Shown piece after piece: positions 1 to 10,972 of a stretch of DNA of 64,000 nt. This DNA comes from Pelobates cultripes (Eukaryota; Chordata; Amphibia; Anura; Pelobatidae). Below the pieces are notes generated by a model that saw nothing but the letters and a program-made list of their open reading frames with translations, was not told the origin of the DNA and made no database searches. Location of the stretch: positions 88,794,351 to 88,858,350 of the forward strand of contig OW240916.1 in the NCBI GenBank assembly GCA_933207985.1, given 5' to 3'. The position numbers were made by a program, and so were the translations under genes. The first letter of the stretch is position 1. Each line of letters begins with the position of its first letter.

Positions 1-550
1 AAATAGAAATAAAAAGTATATATTTAAAAACATACACTGTAAAATATAAGGTGTAAGATATGACATTCAAGATTCCTGGGGTGGTCTGTGTGGGGGTATT
101 TTACCAAATGCTGTAATCCACATTACTTAGATGCAATATATGGAAGTGTATCCAAATACCTTAAAGGATACAAAAGAATCCAATATAGTGTAACACTGTA
201 TTTATTGAAAAAAACACACTCTCCCCTAATCAGAACTCTTATATTAACAAGTTGTGGCACTCGTTTCCAAGAAACCACAAAACACAGTAGTTCAGCAACT
301 TTATTGCTCCATTCTCCTGTTTCATGGGTTGGGGCTCCTCGCACAAGCCAAAATTCAGTGAAGAACGCAAAAGCCAAGGCCGCTATACTTTTGCCAAGCT
401 TGAATACTGTGCTGCTCACACTTCAACATGTTTCGCCCGCAAACTAATTTAATGTGCATACGTACCTTTACCTTTGCTTGTTGTATATTACTATAGTTCT
501 AAATAGTTAAGGTATGTATTGTTTTTATTTTTTTGTATACTTGTTTTTCA
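1..550. other. AT-rich intergenic, nothing recognised
   Basis: Open frames of about 100 residues exist on both strands between 88 and 447, but they overlap each other and show no family motif. I read them as chance frames in unannotated repeat or unique DNA. Confidence 0.4.
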
Positions 551-552
551 TT

Positions 553-949
553 TTGCATTTGTATGGATCTCTCAAATGTGGGGTTCATGCAAAACGACCA
601 AAGACTTTGCATGATCTGGAGGCATTTTGCCAAGATGAATGGGCAGCTATACCATCTGCAAGAATTAGGGGCTTCATAGACAACCATTACAAAAGACTGC
701 ACACTGTCATTGATGCTAAATGGGTAATACATAGTATTAAGAACTAAGGGTATGCAGACTTTTGAACAGGGTCATTTCATTTTTTTCTTTGTTGCCAGGT
801 TTTGTTTTATGATTGTTATAACCTACAGTTGAATATGAATCCCATTAGAAATAGAAGAAAAGTGTTTTGCCTGCTCACTCATGTTTTCTTTAAAAATAGT
901 ACATATATTATCAATTCTTCAAGGGTATGAAAACTTTTGAGCACAACTG
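553..949 (+). mobile_element. Tc1/mariner transposon, 3' remnant
   Basis: The frame from about 553 to 747 resembles the C-terminal end of Tc1-type transposases, with the string LEAFCQDEWAAIP followed by an arginine/lysine-rich tail ending near VIDAKW. After the stop comes a noncoding tail ending in the inverted-repeat-like sequence TATGAAAACTTTTGAGCAC next to CAACTG and then TA, as expected for the outer end of a Tc1 element at a TA target. A related motif, GGGTATGCAGACTTTTGA, lies at about 748, giving the internal-repeat layout common in this superfamily. The catalytic DDE core and the left end are absent, so the copy is dead. Family assignment is from motif recognition. Confidence 0.75.
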
Positions 950-1072
950 TATACTACAAATATATATTTATTTATTTATTATTTTACTCCTCCTGTTTTT
1001 TCCTCTATTGGTTACTTTTTTTTTTACTTGATCTGTAAACCAAATGGTGGGAAAATGTACTGCAATATATAT

Positions 1073-1290
1073 ATAGGAAAGTGATGTCTAAGTGCTCTGA
1101 CAATGGAAAAGGGACACTTTATAGATCTCCATCCAATAGTGTACCATGTAATCTTTACACTTGTCTCTATTTCCCTAGGCTATAATGTCTTGTACTAACA
1201 TGGTGGATAGTCCAAAGAACCTCTCTGTATTCATGTGAAAAAAATATCCTTTGGCAGTGTAAACGCCATACATTGGGGGCATTGTCACAA
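1073..1290. repeat. Dispersed duplicate, copy 1
   Basis: Starts AGGAAAGTGATGTCTAAGTG and matches the block at 1721-1900 along its length: the CTCTGACAA segment, the tcttaca/tcttgta..cta segment, and TGTATTCATGTGAAA followed by a cagtg-aa-c-ccatacatt end. The two copies are diverged by many substitutions and small gaps. The element family is not recognised. Confidence 0.6.
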
Positions 1291-1720
1291 TTTCGTCAGC
1301 TGGTTGAGCAACAGTATAAATTGCCTCTGAAGGTTGAATTCCTGTGTGAATTAATATGTTTAGGGCACTAGTCCACGGCATCACCAGCCACACCTGCACA
1401 TTTAATGCTTTTCTCCTGCTATGCTCAGTCTACCACCTGTCTCGACCAATGCCAATATCCTCCACTTTTACTAGAAGATTGTGCATAGTTTCCTGACCAA
1501 AACAAATGACCACTCCTTATTAGCTTGTTATAAAACCACAGATTACTCTGTAGTATTAGAGAATAGCTCTCTGTGGAATAAGTATGCTGAAGCGAAATCA
1601 AGAACTGATTATATTAGAAGAAAGATCATATTAGAAGAAAGTATTTTAATGTGTAAACAATTGTAAAGAAAATAATACAATTAGTTTAAGTAAACACCAG
1701 AAGGAGATAAGGTCTGACCA

Positions 1721-1903
1721 GGAAAGTGATGTCTATATGCTCTGACAAGAGGGAAACAAATTACTCTTTATGGGTCTTCAGCAAGAATGTATCAATTAGG
1801 TCTTACAACAGCAGGCCAGAAAGTCTTACACTAACGTGAAAGTTAGTCCTGTATTCATGTGAAAGAATAAACTTTGACAGTGCAAGCACCATACATTAGA
1901 ACA
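1721..1903. repeat. Dispersed duplicate, copy 2
   Basis: Second copy of the block at 1073-1290, same orientation, about 0.65 kb downstream. It shares AGGAAAGTGATGTCTA at its start and a CCATACATT end. No coding frame is shared between the copies, so this is probably a noncoding repeat or an old local duplication. Confidence 0.6.
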
Positions 1904-3448
1904 TATTTATTAATGGGTTCTGAAAAGTCAAAGTTACATCCCATCATTATATTGAATGTATTCACTAAAGTAGTCTAAAACTGATATTATTTATTGATAT
2001 TTCTACAAAACCAGGCAACATTTATTATTAATTTCATAAAACTCAAATATACAGTGGTAGAAAATAAGAAAAGTGAAATAGAAAACTTTTATTTTATAAA
2101 TATCACTGGAAAGATTGATACATCTGTTGTGTCACAGTCATTAAAAAAGTTAAAGGTTTGATCAATCTATCTTGGCATCCGAAAAAAAGCATGAATGCAA
2201 AAACAATGGGTACGACACAAAAGAAGAATCAGATTAATAAAACCTACAGATTTGATAAATGACACCACATATTATGTTCAATAAAATATTCTCCAAAAAA
2301 TAAGATGTAAAAGTGTACGCAAAACTTTGATAAATCTCTCCCGTTGTCTTTCCAAGTCACAGTATTGTTAGCCATAGAGCTTTCTTTGTAAGTCATACTG
2401 AAACAAGCAATGCTTTTCTTATCAAATGACATCTTTATATGGTCTCTATCTGTCCTTTTTTATTACTTCACTCTGGTTTTATATATTGTTTTGTAGCATT
2501 ACATTACAAAGTCAAGGGCACAGTGGGAATCTTTAAAGTGTTGTATGGATTTTACAGAAGAAGTAAAAACATATTTACTTTTGCTATCGTATAAAACCTG
2601 TAAGATACAATTGTTTATACAGGAAAAAACACACATTTTATCCAAATTATTTTTCTGTCTTGTACCAGGTCCATGTTAAGTGGTATCAGACATACTCAAT
2701 AGCTACGTGATGTGTGATCTAGACCAAAAGGCCCTAATCCATGAAAAAAAATACAGAAGGCCTGCATTCATGTAGTGAAGATGTTACCATCAAGATAACT
2801 GTATAGCCCACACCTGGCACCACAATGCAATGAATCCCAGAGCAGTGATATCAGAGTAAGTTATATTCATCTGAACTAAGGATAAACACAATTTCAAAGC
2901 CACATTCAAATGACAGAAAATGTAAAGTTAATATCTAAAATTAAATCTGTAGTACTGAAAAATCTGAAATTAAGCAACCAGTAATAAAAATGAAAAGTAT
3001 TGCAAAAATATTATGGGATGATTCACCAAGTGATTTGTAACAAAAACAGAAAATATGAGAGCTCTGAAGAGCAAACATTGGAAGTTTCTTTGAGCTTTTG
3101 CCCATTCTCAGTTGTTCCCGGCTCAGGTCTCAAAAATGCCATTACAGAAAGAATATTTGCAATTTTCATATCAGTCTAATGCTACTCATACAGGCAGCAC
3201 AGATCCAAAATGTCAGCAAGTTCCCTCTGCACAAGAGATACAGAAAACCCGGATGAATGTTTTGACCTTCTTTACTGAGGCGATCCCTGAGTTAAAATGG
3301 TAAACAAGAAGTGGACTCTGTGCTCACTTTGCCTAGAGGGGTATCAGCTATAACTCACTTATGAGGCCAAAAGAAGGCCAAAAAGGTCATCATGGGTTGC
3401 TATACCTGTCGTGCAAAGGAAACTTGATGGCATTTCAAATATATTTAC
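1904..3448. other. AT-rich intergenic, nothing recognised
   Basis: No open frame above about 63 residues, no motif, no tandem structure and no inverted ends were seen in this 1.5-kb stretch. It may hold old unrecognisable repeats or unique sequence. Confidence 0.4.
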
Positions 3449-3745
3449 ATAGGCTGAAAAAAGACATGTATCCATCAAGTTCAGCCTTCTTCAGATCTGT
3501 TTTTTGCTGTTGATCCAAAAGAAGGCAAAAAAACCAAGTTTAAAGAACTTACAATTTTGCAACAAACTAGGAAAAAAATCCTTCTTAACCCGGGGATGGT
3601 AGTCAGATTTATTGTTGGATCAAGAAGCTATTACTCTACAATTGAAAAATTATATAATTGAATATTATGTTTTTTGCAAGTATGCATCTAGTTGCTGCTC
3701 AAACATCTGTACAGACTCTGATAAAACTACTTCTTCAGGCAGTGT
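3449..3745 (-). mobile_element. CR1-like LINE, 3' end
   Basis: Read on the minus strand this begins with a decayed C-terminal stretch of CR1-type ORF2 (LPEEVVLSESVQ then a QQLDAYLQ-like motif) and continues into a short 3' tail with a CTTGATGGATACATG-type sequence near 3465-3480. The same family supplies the larger fragments at 7736-8507, 8843-10143 and 21781-23105. The ORF segment is broken by stops. Upstream the match ends abruptly at CTTCAGGCAG, where LTR-like sequence begins. Confidence 0.65.
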
Positions 3746-3924
3746 CAGGATTCCCCCACGTTGTTTGGGAATTCCTCCATATTTAATTCCAGCCAGATCG
3801 ACCTTTAGTGAGCAGACCCCATGTGCTTGTGATGTCATCCTTTCCTGAGTTAAAAGGAAGCTGCACCTGATCTCAGGTGCTCAATCAATCTCTGGTCAAA
3901 AGGGGTTAATTTGATTGCCCACCC
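3743..3924. mobile_element. Possible LTR fragment
   Basis: Begins TGTCAGGATTCCCCCACG exactly where the LINE match stops, and TG starts are typical of LTRs. No matching CA end, target duplication or internal region could be established, so this is only a candidate. Confidence 0.25.
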
Positions 3925-3996
3925 ATTGTACAGAGCTACAGAATTTGCTGGTGCTATATAAATAATAAAATAATAACAATATTAATAATATGAAAG
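3925..3996 (+). mobile_element. L2-type LINE tail with AATA simple repeat
   Basis: Contains a TTTGCTGGTGCTATATAAAT segment followed by AATAATAATA-type simple repeat. This is the complement of the 3' end seen at 34628-34700 and 60190-60240, where the motif TTTATATAGCGCCATCA occurs. Only the terminal about 70 bp remain. Confidence 0.6.
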
Positions 3997-5110
3997 GTCA
4001 GATGACAGAAGGGGTAATGTAAATTGCACAGGAACGTGAAAAGGCTTTTATCCTATGAATGGATCCTGTGATTACTCAAAGGCTCTCAAGGTGTGGGATT
4101 CTACACTGGAAAAGCCTGAATCTCTGGCTCAGCTATCTGGCCTGTACTTCTTAATTGATGGGTCAATCTCTTTGATATGTTAATGTTAATGCAATTAGCC
4201 TTGTTCCAGTATCATATCCAAAAGGCAAAAACATTCATATTTACCCACAGAATAATAATTAAGCTTCATTTTTGTTATATTTGTAATGTGACAAGTGCCA
4301 TCTTCTAAACAAGCCCAAACATGATTGGCATAACTTAACCACAGGGTAAGGAATTGTGATGTCCGCCATATTGGGTCGCAAGTAAGGTGTGCTACATATA
4401 TATAGAATGGGAAAATAATAACAGATTCATAGATGCAATTATTATTTCTGTGGCAGGTACATAAGAAAAGATAGAACCAAATGTTTCCATTTGGATTGAA
4501 GTTGGTCTGGAACACAAAGGGTAGATCACTCATTATCTCTATAGACACACCTTAACTCCACCTCTAGAAAAGGCATGGCATTCCACAGGGTATATATCCA
4601 ATGATATTGAAATGTCTGTGTACTTGCTTGGGGCGAAAATCTAATTTTGAGTAAGTCACCATCTTCCTTGCCAGAGACCCCCTGGGCAGAAGTTTTACTT
4701 TGAAAACCTAAGTGAGTAAGTGTTTAGGACTTCTGTTATTTTATCCGTTTTGTTTTTATCTGTTGTTGGTGTAAATAGTTAGTTTTTTCATCTATTTTTT
4801 TGTATGCACTGTGACTATTTTTTTTGCTCATAATAAATATTCCTTTATTAAATTCTGCCTTTGTCTGGTTAAGAATCACGATACCTGAAAAGACTAATTA
4901 GTATTTTTGCAATTCCTTAAATATTGTGCTACACTGTATTTGGTAGGCTTTTATTATTGATTTACCTCGAGAACCAAGGCAACCCATTTATAAAAAATTG
5001 TCTTGGTGGTGGCAGCATTAAAATAGTAATAGTTATATTATTATGTTTAAGTGTGGGTGGTGTTAGAGGGATTTTGTCATTATTTCTGGTCTAGTGCAGA
5101 CAAATAGTGA
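3997..5110. other. Intergenic, possible old LTR in the second half
   Basis: No coding family recognised. Between about 4560 and 5050 there is an AATAAATATTCC polyadenylation-like signal near 4832 and a CTTGGTGGTGGCAGCATTAA segment near 5003. This arrangement recalls an LTR end, but no boundaries or target duplication were found, so LTR identity is a guess. Confidence 0.25.
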
Positions 5111-5129
5111 ACTTTAACCCTTTCACCAC

Positions 5130-5177
5130 CACAACTACGTCACGCACCCTCTTGTAGTAGGGTGCGTTTGTGACAAT
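5130..5177. repeat. Small hairpin
   Basis: GTCACGCACCCTC and its near-complement GGGTGCGTTTGTGAC are separated by about 10 bases. The hairpin follows a CCCTTTCACC sequence and could be a scrap of a TTAA-type miniature element. Confidence 0.35.
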
Positions 5178-6158
5178 ATGGACTATACTACTTACTGCTA
5201 ATTAAGCATTCCTCATTGAAGTCACTTGGACTATATGAAATAAAGTGGAGAAGGAGTAGAGAGAGTGTGTCAGGTTGCTGTATAAGAACTGGGGGGTAAC
5301 CCCTATTAATAAATTGAGCCAAGAAATGAGTACTCGCAATCCAAGTGGGGAGGAGAAAGAGGGAAAGATATCTTATACAAGCCTCCCCAACAAGTACTGG
5401 GACATTAGCCGCAACCCTATGTTGTACATATAAAATTTAAATATAACTTTTAATAAATAGGTTAAAATGACAACAAAGTGTATGATGAATAATACTTAAG
5501 GCTGAGAGGTAAAAAACAACAAAACAAATATGGATAGCTTTAGTTGCCCTTGTCTGATAGTAACATCCGTGGCTAAGGGGTATATAGAGGGTATGCATAA
5601 GAGGACCCTGTCAATGGTAATCTCAGTAGTCCCAAACATATAACCCCCTAACTCCCAACTCTCTAATCCACCTTATTGGCAAAAATTATTATCCTCTCAG
5701 CGATAAAAACGGCAGCTGAACTATCAACCGGCTACCTAGTAATACATTGTAAAATAATCAAAGCTGGGTGGTAAACTGGGTGGTAAACTGGAGTAAATAA
5801 AGTATTTCAACTGCAGTCTCATCCCCTGTCAACCTCCACCACCCACTAGCTAGTTAGTGGGTGGTGGAAGTTGACAGGGGACGAGACTGCAGTTGAAATA
5901 CTTTATTTACTCCAGTTTACCACCCAGCTTTGATTATTTTACAATGTATTACTAGGTAGCCGGTTGATAGTTCGGCTGCCGTTTTTATCGCTGAGAGGAT
6001 AATAATTTTTGCCAATAAGGTGGATTAGAGAGTTGGGAGTTAGGGGGTTATATGTTTGGGACTACTGAGATTACCATTGACAGGGTCCTCTTATTCATAC
6101 CCTCTATATACCCCTTAGCCACAGATGTTACCATCAGACAAGGGCAACTAAGGCTATC

Positions 6159-7326
6159 TGTGACAGAACCATCTATTTGTCTATTTTGGTGGATTCGTCT
6201 ATTTCTGCCCCCTTTCGTGTAAATGGCTGTTTCTATAGCCCAGCTATACGAATGACTGTTTTTCACCAAACAAATCTACCGAACAGATGGCCACCCAGGA
6301 TAGAAGTGTGCTGCTGGTTAACCTCTTGATCCCAATTAGAACGTTGTGGTTAACCGCAGACACTTCTCAATTAAACCGAATTCAGGGTGGCCGTCATTCG
6401 TATGTCGACCACGAGGCAGCGGCCATTTTAAAACACATGAAAGCCCAGCGGTGTTCGGCACTGATTTCATGGAGCTAAAAGCGGACACTTTTTCTGCCGA
6501 ACACAACAACGGGTCGCCTGGCTGCCTCAACGAAAGCGTACGAACACCGGCCGTTCGGGAGTTTTACAACACACGAAAGGACTTAACCCAGACAGCCTTC
6601 CCATGGAGTCAATCGCATTCCGAAAGACTGTAAGGACTTTGACTCCATGGCGATTGAACTATGTGTGTGGGATCTGAGTGCTATTCGCCAATAATATGCC
6701 CTCAGATCCAGGCTATCTGGGGATATGTGATGCGAATGTGAAATGTTCGGTTATTATAAAGTTATGTATTTTTATGTATTTTCTGGCATTTTATTTAAGA
6801 TGGCGATTTGTCTTTGTCCTGGAGATAATTGAATTACTAATCAATTATCTCCAGGGCAGAGGGGAGGAAACCATATTGCATTGTGAGAAAAGGTTACATC
6901 TGTATGTCTGAAAATGTCCCCATGTCTATCTGTCATTACAGTCTCCCATTTGCTCCTCTAGGGGAGTGTCCACCAAGTGGGAGACCTGCATAAATACGGG
7001 CAGGTAGCCCACAGTAAAGCGAGATCCTGTTTGACCCTCAATGTGGAGCTTCTGTCTCGTTATTGGGGGGATTTATTATTTGCGTCTAGAGACTGATTAT
7101 TGGAACCGAAAGCCGCTTGGTGGATATCGTTGTTCGGCGGTTAGCGGCGGTTCGTGGATTTCTGTTCGGGAGTTTGGAGCCTTTCACGGATCCCGGTCTG
7201 GAGATTACCGCTTCCCCTGGTGGTGGTTTGTATACTGCAGTTTATGCGAACGGAGTACTGATATTGCGAAAGGGGAAGGTGAACTAAATGGTGGTTTCTC
7301 TTAAAGACACCAGGGGTGTCTTAACA
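6159..7326 (+). mobile_element. Solo LTR (Gypsy-like) in the fold-back element
   Basis: This 1168-bp insertion starts TGTGACAG and ends TTAACA, so it has TG...CA ends. It is flanked by a perfect 5-bp target duplication CTATC at 6154-6158 and 7327-7331. Removing it rejoins the right arm of the fold-back element exactly. The segment around 7034-7070 (ACCCTCAATGTGGAG...GTCTCGTTATTGG) matches the solo LTRs at 45724-46430 and 26826-27581 on their sense strands, so orientation is plus. No internal gag/pol region remains, as expected after LTR-LTR recombination. Superfamily (Gypsy-like) is inferred from size, 5-bp duplication and general likeness, not from a polymerase. Confidence 0.85.
6989..6996 (+). 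promoter_or_regulatory. TATA-like box in the solo LTR
   Basis: CATAAATA followed by a GC-rich CGGGCAGG stretch lies about 50 bases before the block conserved between the solo LTRs. The position fits a U3 promoter TATA box. This is inference from position and sequence only. Confidence 0.3.
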
Positions 7327-7735
7327 CTATCCATATTTGTTTTGTTGTTTTTTACCTCTCAGCCTTAAATATTATTCATCATACACTTTGTTATCATTTT
7401 AACCTATTTATTAAAAGTTATATTTTAATTTTATATGTACAACATAGGGTTGCTGCTAATGTACCAGTACTTGTTGGGGAGGCTTGTATAAGATATCTTT
7501 CCCTCTTTCTCCTCCCCACTTAGATTACGAGTACTCTTTCTTGGCTTCACTTGGACTATATTGTTTGCTGCTGATTAAGCATTTCTTTATTTTTATAATT
7601 GCTATATTCTTGTGATGCAATTCTAAAACAAGATTATAACCATTCATGCCTTATTATTTCAAGACCTTATTGCTACAAAAGACTGCCAAAGTTAATTTTC
7701 TGTATTTAAATAAATTATATTTTCTTAAAAATGTA

Positions 7736-8507
7736 TTATTTCATCTGCAGTTGCGTTCCAAATAAATTTTCTCCCGAGAGCGTTACAGGCAGAGAATTCA
7801 ACATCCTTATTATTTTTATGGTAAAAAGCCCTTTCCTTTGCCTTAGACTAAATCTCCTTTCTTCTAGTCTAAACGCATGACCTTGTGTCCTATGTAGAGT
7901 CCTGTTTGTGAATAGAATTCCAGACAATGGTTTGTATTGACCCCAGATATAGTTGTATAATGTTATCATATCCCATCTAAGGTGCTGTTTTTCTAAACTA
8001 AAGAGGTTTACATTTGTTAACTTTTCTTCATAGCTAAAATGTTCCATTTCCTTTATTAATTTTGTAGCCCACCTCTGCACTTTTTATAGTGCCATAACAT
8101 CCTTGTTTAGAACACGTGCCTAAAATTGCACAGGATAAGATGTGGTCTTACCAGTGATTTATCGTCATGAGAATTAATACCCCTTTTTATACATGACAAT
8201 ACCTTAATGGACTTAGCCTAAATCCTTCTCATGTGTTGTTATCCCTACTTCACTACCATTTAGGGTATAAATTGCTTGTGCATTCTTTACCCCAAAGTGC
8301 GTAACTTTAAATTTTTCTACATTAAATTTAATCTGCCATTTGAGTGCCATGTCCCCCAGTCTAATCTAAATCACTCTGCAGCAAAGTAATATCTTGCTCA
8401 CAAAGTTGGTTTCATCTGCAAACACTGAAACATGACTTTCAATGCCTTTTTCAAGATCATTTTTAAATATGTTAAATAGAAGCAGTCCCAGAACAGAACC
8501 CTGAGGG
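7736..8507 (-). pseudogene. CR1-like LINE ORF2, RT core to C-terminus
   Basis: Read on the minus strand, the fragment opens with the RT motif PQGSVLG and the damaged catalytic box FADETN (expected FADDT), around 8415-8510. It runs through stops to a clean C-terminal frame at 7736-8080. That frame has MQRWATKLIKEMEHFSYEE, RWDMITLYNYIWG, the TQGHAFRLEER motif and a final NSLP segment, all typical of the thumb/C-terminal part of CR1-type ORF2. It ends at 8507 where hAT-like sequence starts with CAGGCCCG. Decayed, not functional. Confidence 0.8.
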
Positions 8508-8842
8508 CAGGCCCGTATTGGCCATCAGGCACGCCAGGCAAATTCCAGGTTGGCCGCGATGTCCACGGGCCGGTCCATGCAGGCCATGGCAATGCCCCTG
8601 ATCTTGCGAGAGTAAACGCTAGCCTCGCAGGCTAGAGTCCACTCACCACTAGAACAACCAGAAATGGCAGCACAGTCACCCCCTCCTAGGCTAAAGAAGG
8701 ACATAATGCCTGTTTTTTACCCCCAACACACAATCCCCCCTAACAAATACACACATAGACACACACACATCACCCTCACACACAACACTCTTACAGACAT
8801 TGCCCACATCACACTCACACAAAGCACTCTCACACTCAAACT
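8508..8842. mobile_element. hAT-like element end with CA-rich minisatellite
   Basis: CAGGCCCGTATTGGCCATC starts abruptly inside the LINE, and CAG starts are usual for hAT ends. The interior (about 8744-8842) is rich in CACACA/CTCACA repeats, mirroring the GTGTGT-rich interior of the hAT-type element at 60341-60825. No right terminus or 8-bp duplication was found, so the right end is probably lost. Confidence 0.4.
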
Positions 8843-10143
8843 CAAAAAAACAAAAGCACATGGGGTATACTAAAACATATCATTTTAAAAAGGCCAATTT
8901 CTATAATACAATATAATTCAAGCTTTACAATATATTGACTGGCATAAACTCTTTAGTGAAAAGAACACCGAGCATAAATGGAAAATCTTCCAACAAATAT
9001 TAGAAAGGCACATTTCTCAGTATGTACCATTGGGTAATAAATATAAAAGAAACAAATTGAAACCAATGTGGCTTAGTAGAGAAGTAAAGCAAGAGATTAA
9101 AAATAAGAAAAGGGCATTTAAAGCATTTAAATCGGACAAATCAGATGCATCCTGTAAAAGATATAAGGAAGCCAATTATGCGTGCAAAAAGGCGATTAGA
9201 TTTGCTAAACTTCAAAATGAAAAAATGATAGCAAAAGAGAGCAAAACCAACCATTCTTTAAGTACATAAATTCTAAAATAAAAATAAAAAATGAAAGTGT
9301 AGGTACATTAAAAACTGGAATGGTGGTATTAGTTAATGAAGACCAGGAAAAGGCAGGAATGTTAAATAACTATTTCTCCTCCGTATATATTAAGGAAGAA
9401 CCCATGGCATTAGATGTGCAAATGATTGCTGCTAAAAACTTGTAAAGAAAGTTAATATAAACAAAGCTACAGGGCCTGACAGTATTCATTCATGAGTACT
9501 TAAGGAACTAAGTGTAGACATAAGTGAATCTCTGTTTTTAATCTTTCAAGATTCTTTTCTTTCAGGAAGTGTTCTGGAGGATTGGAGGAAGGCACATGTG
9601 GTTCCGATATTCAAAAAGGGTTCAAAATCCTTGCCTGGAAATTATAGACCTGTGAGCTTAATTTCTGTGGCTGGAAAAGTATTTGAACGGTTATTAAGGG
9701 ATATTATTCAAGAATTCCTTAAGAAGAACATGGTTATCAGCAAAAATCAGCATGGTTTTATGAAGCACAGGTCATGTCAAACTAACTTGATTGCATTCCA
9801 AGAAGAAGTAAGTAGAAGTATAGATCAGGGTGATGCAGTGGATGTGATCTATTTGGATTTTGCGAAGGCATTTGATACAGTTCCACACAATAGATTAGTG
9901 TTCAAACTCAAAGAAATCGGTCTAGATGAAAATGCTTGTTCTTGGGTAGAACATTGGCTTAAAAACAGAGTACAAAGAGTTGTCATTAGAGGTAAATTTT
10001 CAGGCTGGACAGAGCTGGCAAGTGGTGTCCCTCAGGGTTCTGTTCTGGGACCCCTTCTATTTAACATATTTATAAATGATCTTGAAAAAAGCATTGAAAT
10101 TCATGTTCCAGTGTTTGCAGATGACACTAAATATATTAAATGA
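8843..10143 (+). pseudogene. CR1-like LINE ORF2, EN end to RT core
   Basis: From about 8843 a decayed endonuclease/linker region begins (KKTKAHGVY-like). It is colinear with the minus-strand copy at 22600-22700. A basic helix-like frame (9030-9269) follows, then the RT frame 9598-10143. That frame carries VPIFKKGSK, PGNYRPVSLISV, QHGF, the palm motif A LDFAKAFDTVPH, the VPQGSVLGPLLFNIFINDL motif and the catalytic box FADDTK. The RT frame is open for 181 residues but ends at 10143 against TTAA-type element sequence, so thumb and C-terminus are missing. Upstream parts contain stops. The copy is in opposite orientation to the downstream half of the same protein at 7736-8507. Confidence 0.85.
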
Positions 10144-10295
10144 AAGCCCTGTTTCCCCTGAATAAAATGATATCTATTAAGTGTGAGTGCACATAATATG
10201 AAACAGGTGAATAAGGCCTGAACAGACATATTGCGAAAATACAAGATTTTTTGTTCACGTTTTGTTTTGATGTGTACATTTGGTTTTACCATGAC
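10144..10295 (-). mobile_element. Fragment of TTAA-type palindromic element
   Basis: Its reverse complement matches about 12345-12495 in the 1.6-kb TTAA element: AAACAAAACGTGAACAAAAA, TATGTCTGTTCA, CATATTATGTGCAC and GAAACAGGGCTTT occur in the same order. It truncates the RT frame immediately upstream. Confidence 0.7.
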
Positions 10296-10972
10296 AGCGG
10301 TCCCTGGGTGCGGTGGGCAGTAGCAGGCGTACTGTCTAGGGGACGGCCGCTCCGCTTTTGCACCCTACTCTAGGAAGAGGAGGAGGTGGATGTGGAATAG
10401 GAGGTTGAGGAGGCGGTGACCGTTGCTGTGTAGGTGGAAGCAGCAGTGGAGGCGGTAGCCAACACTGTTTTTTATTTATTTATTTATTATTTTTTTTAAT
10501 TGTGGTAGCCCCCAAAATATTGGGACATATAAAAAAAGAAACATTTGCGGCCTGCGGTGCATGTCTTGCAGTCCAATAACGCCATCAGGTTTTTAAAACT
10601 GTCCATCTCCACCAGACGGAATGACAGCATTTCTAAGGCCAGGAATTTCAGCGTTTTTTTCAAGGAGACATAGAAGCGGGATAGTAAGGCTGAGAACGGC
10701 GTCATCGGCACTGGCCATGTTGGTGGAGTACTCAAAACAGCGCAACATGGCACACAGGTCTTGCATGGAGGCCCACTCATTGGTGGTGAAGTGGTGCTGT
10801 TCCGCAGAGCGACTGACCGAACTCCACTATCGCCTGCTGTTTGCACAGTCTCTCCAGCATGTGCAAGGTGGAGTTCCACCTTGTGGGCACGTTGCATATG
10901 AGGCAGTGAGCGGGAAGGCTGAAGTTACGCTGCAGCGCAGACAGGCGGGCAGCAGCAGGGTGAGAATGCCGA
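10296..10972 (-). pseudogene. hAT transposase fragment A
   Basis: On the minus strand the region 10777-10970 reads FRHSHPAAARLSAL then NVPTRWNSTLHMLERL, matching the conserved stretch before and including the TRWNST motif of hAT (Charlie/BED-type) transposases. After a frameshift, 10600-10790 encodes an EWASMQDLCAMLRCFEYST-like segment followed by a serine/threonine-rich and acidic part. Two or more frames are needed to follow the protein, so it is dead. The N-terminus and BED finger are absent. It may belong to the same family as the hAT at 35759-37691. Confidence 0.7.

Larger units (their letters stand above)
5314..7541. mobile_element. Fold-back (long palindromic) element
   Basis: The left arm (about 5314-5848) is repeated as its reverse complement at 5854-6158, continuing after an interruption at 7327-7541. 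The centre is at CCCACTAGCTAG/TTAGTGGG near 5851. Outer landmarks are GAGTACTCGCAATC (about 5326) versus GATTACGAGTACTC (about 7523). With the inserted LTR removed the palindrome is roughly 1.05 kb with arms of about 0.5 kb. Arm identity looks high by eye. The left arm has a short internal duplication of CTGGGTGGTAAAC near 5764-5790 that the right arm lacks. No transposase was seen. Short related sequences around GGACTATA...GATTAAGCATT flank both ends (about 5180 and 7551) as imperfect direct repeats. Confidence 0.85.

Noticed and set aside
88..447. 119- and 98-residue frames on opposite strands as a possible small gene
   Set aside because: They overlap each other, have low complexity and show no domain or signal.
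1175..1399. 74-residue minus-strand frame
   Set aside because: It overlaps the diverged repeat block and the frame is not conserved in the second copy.
8664..8873. Histidine/threonine-rich 69-residue frame
   Set aside because: It is a translation of CA-rich simple repeat.
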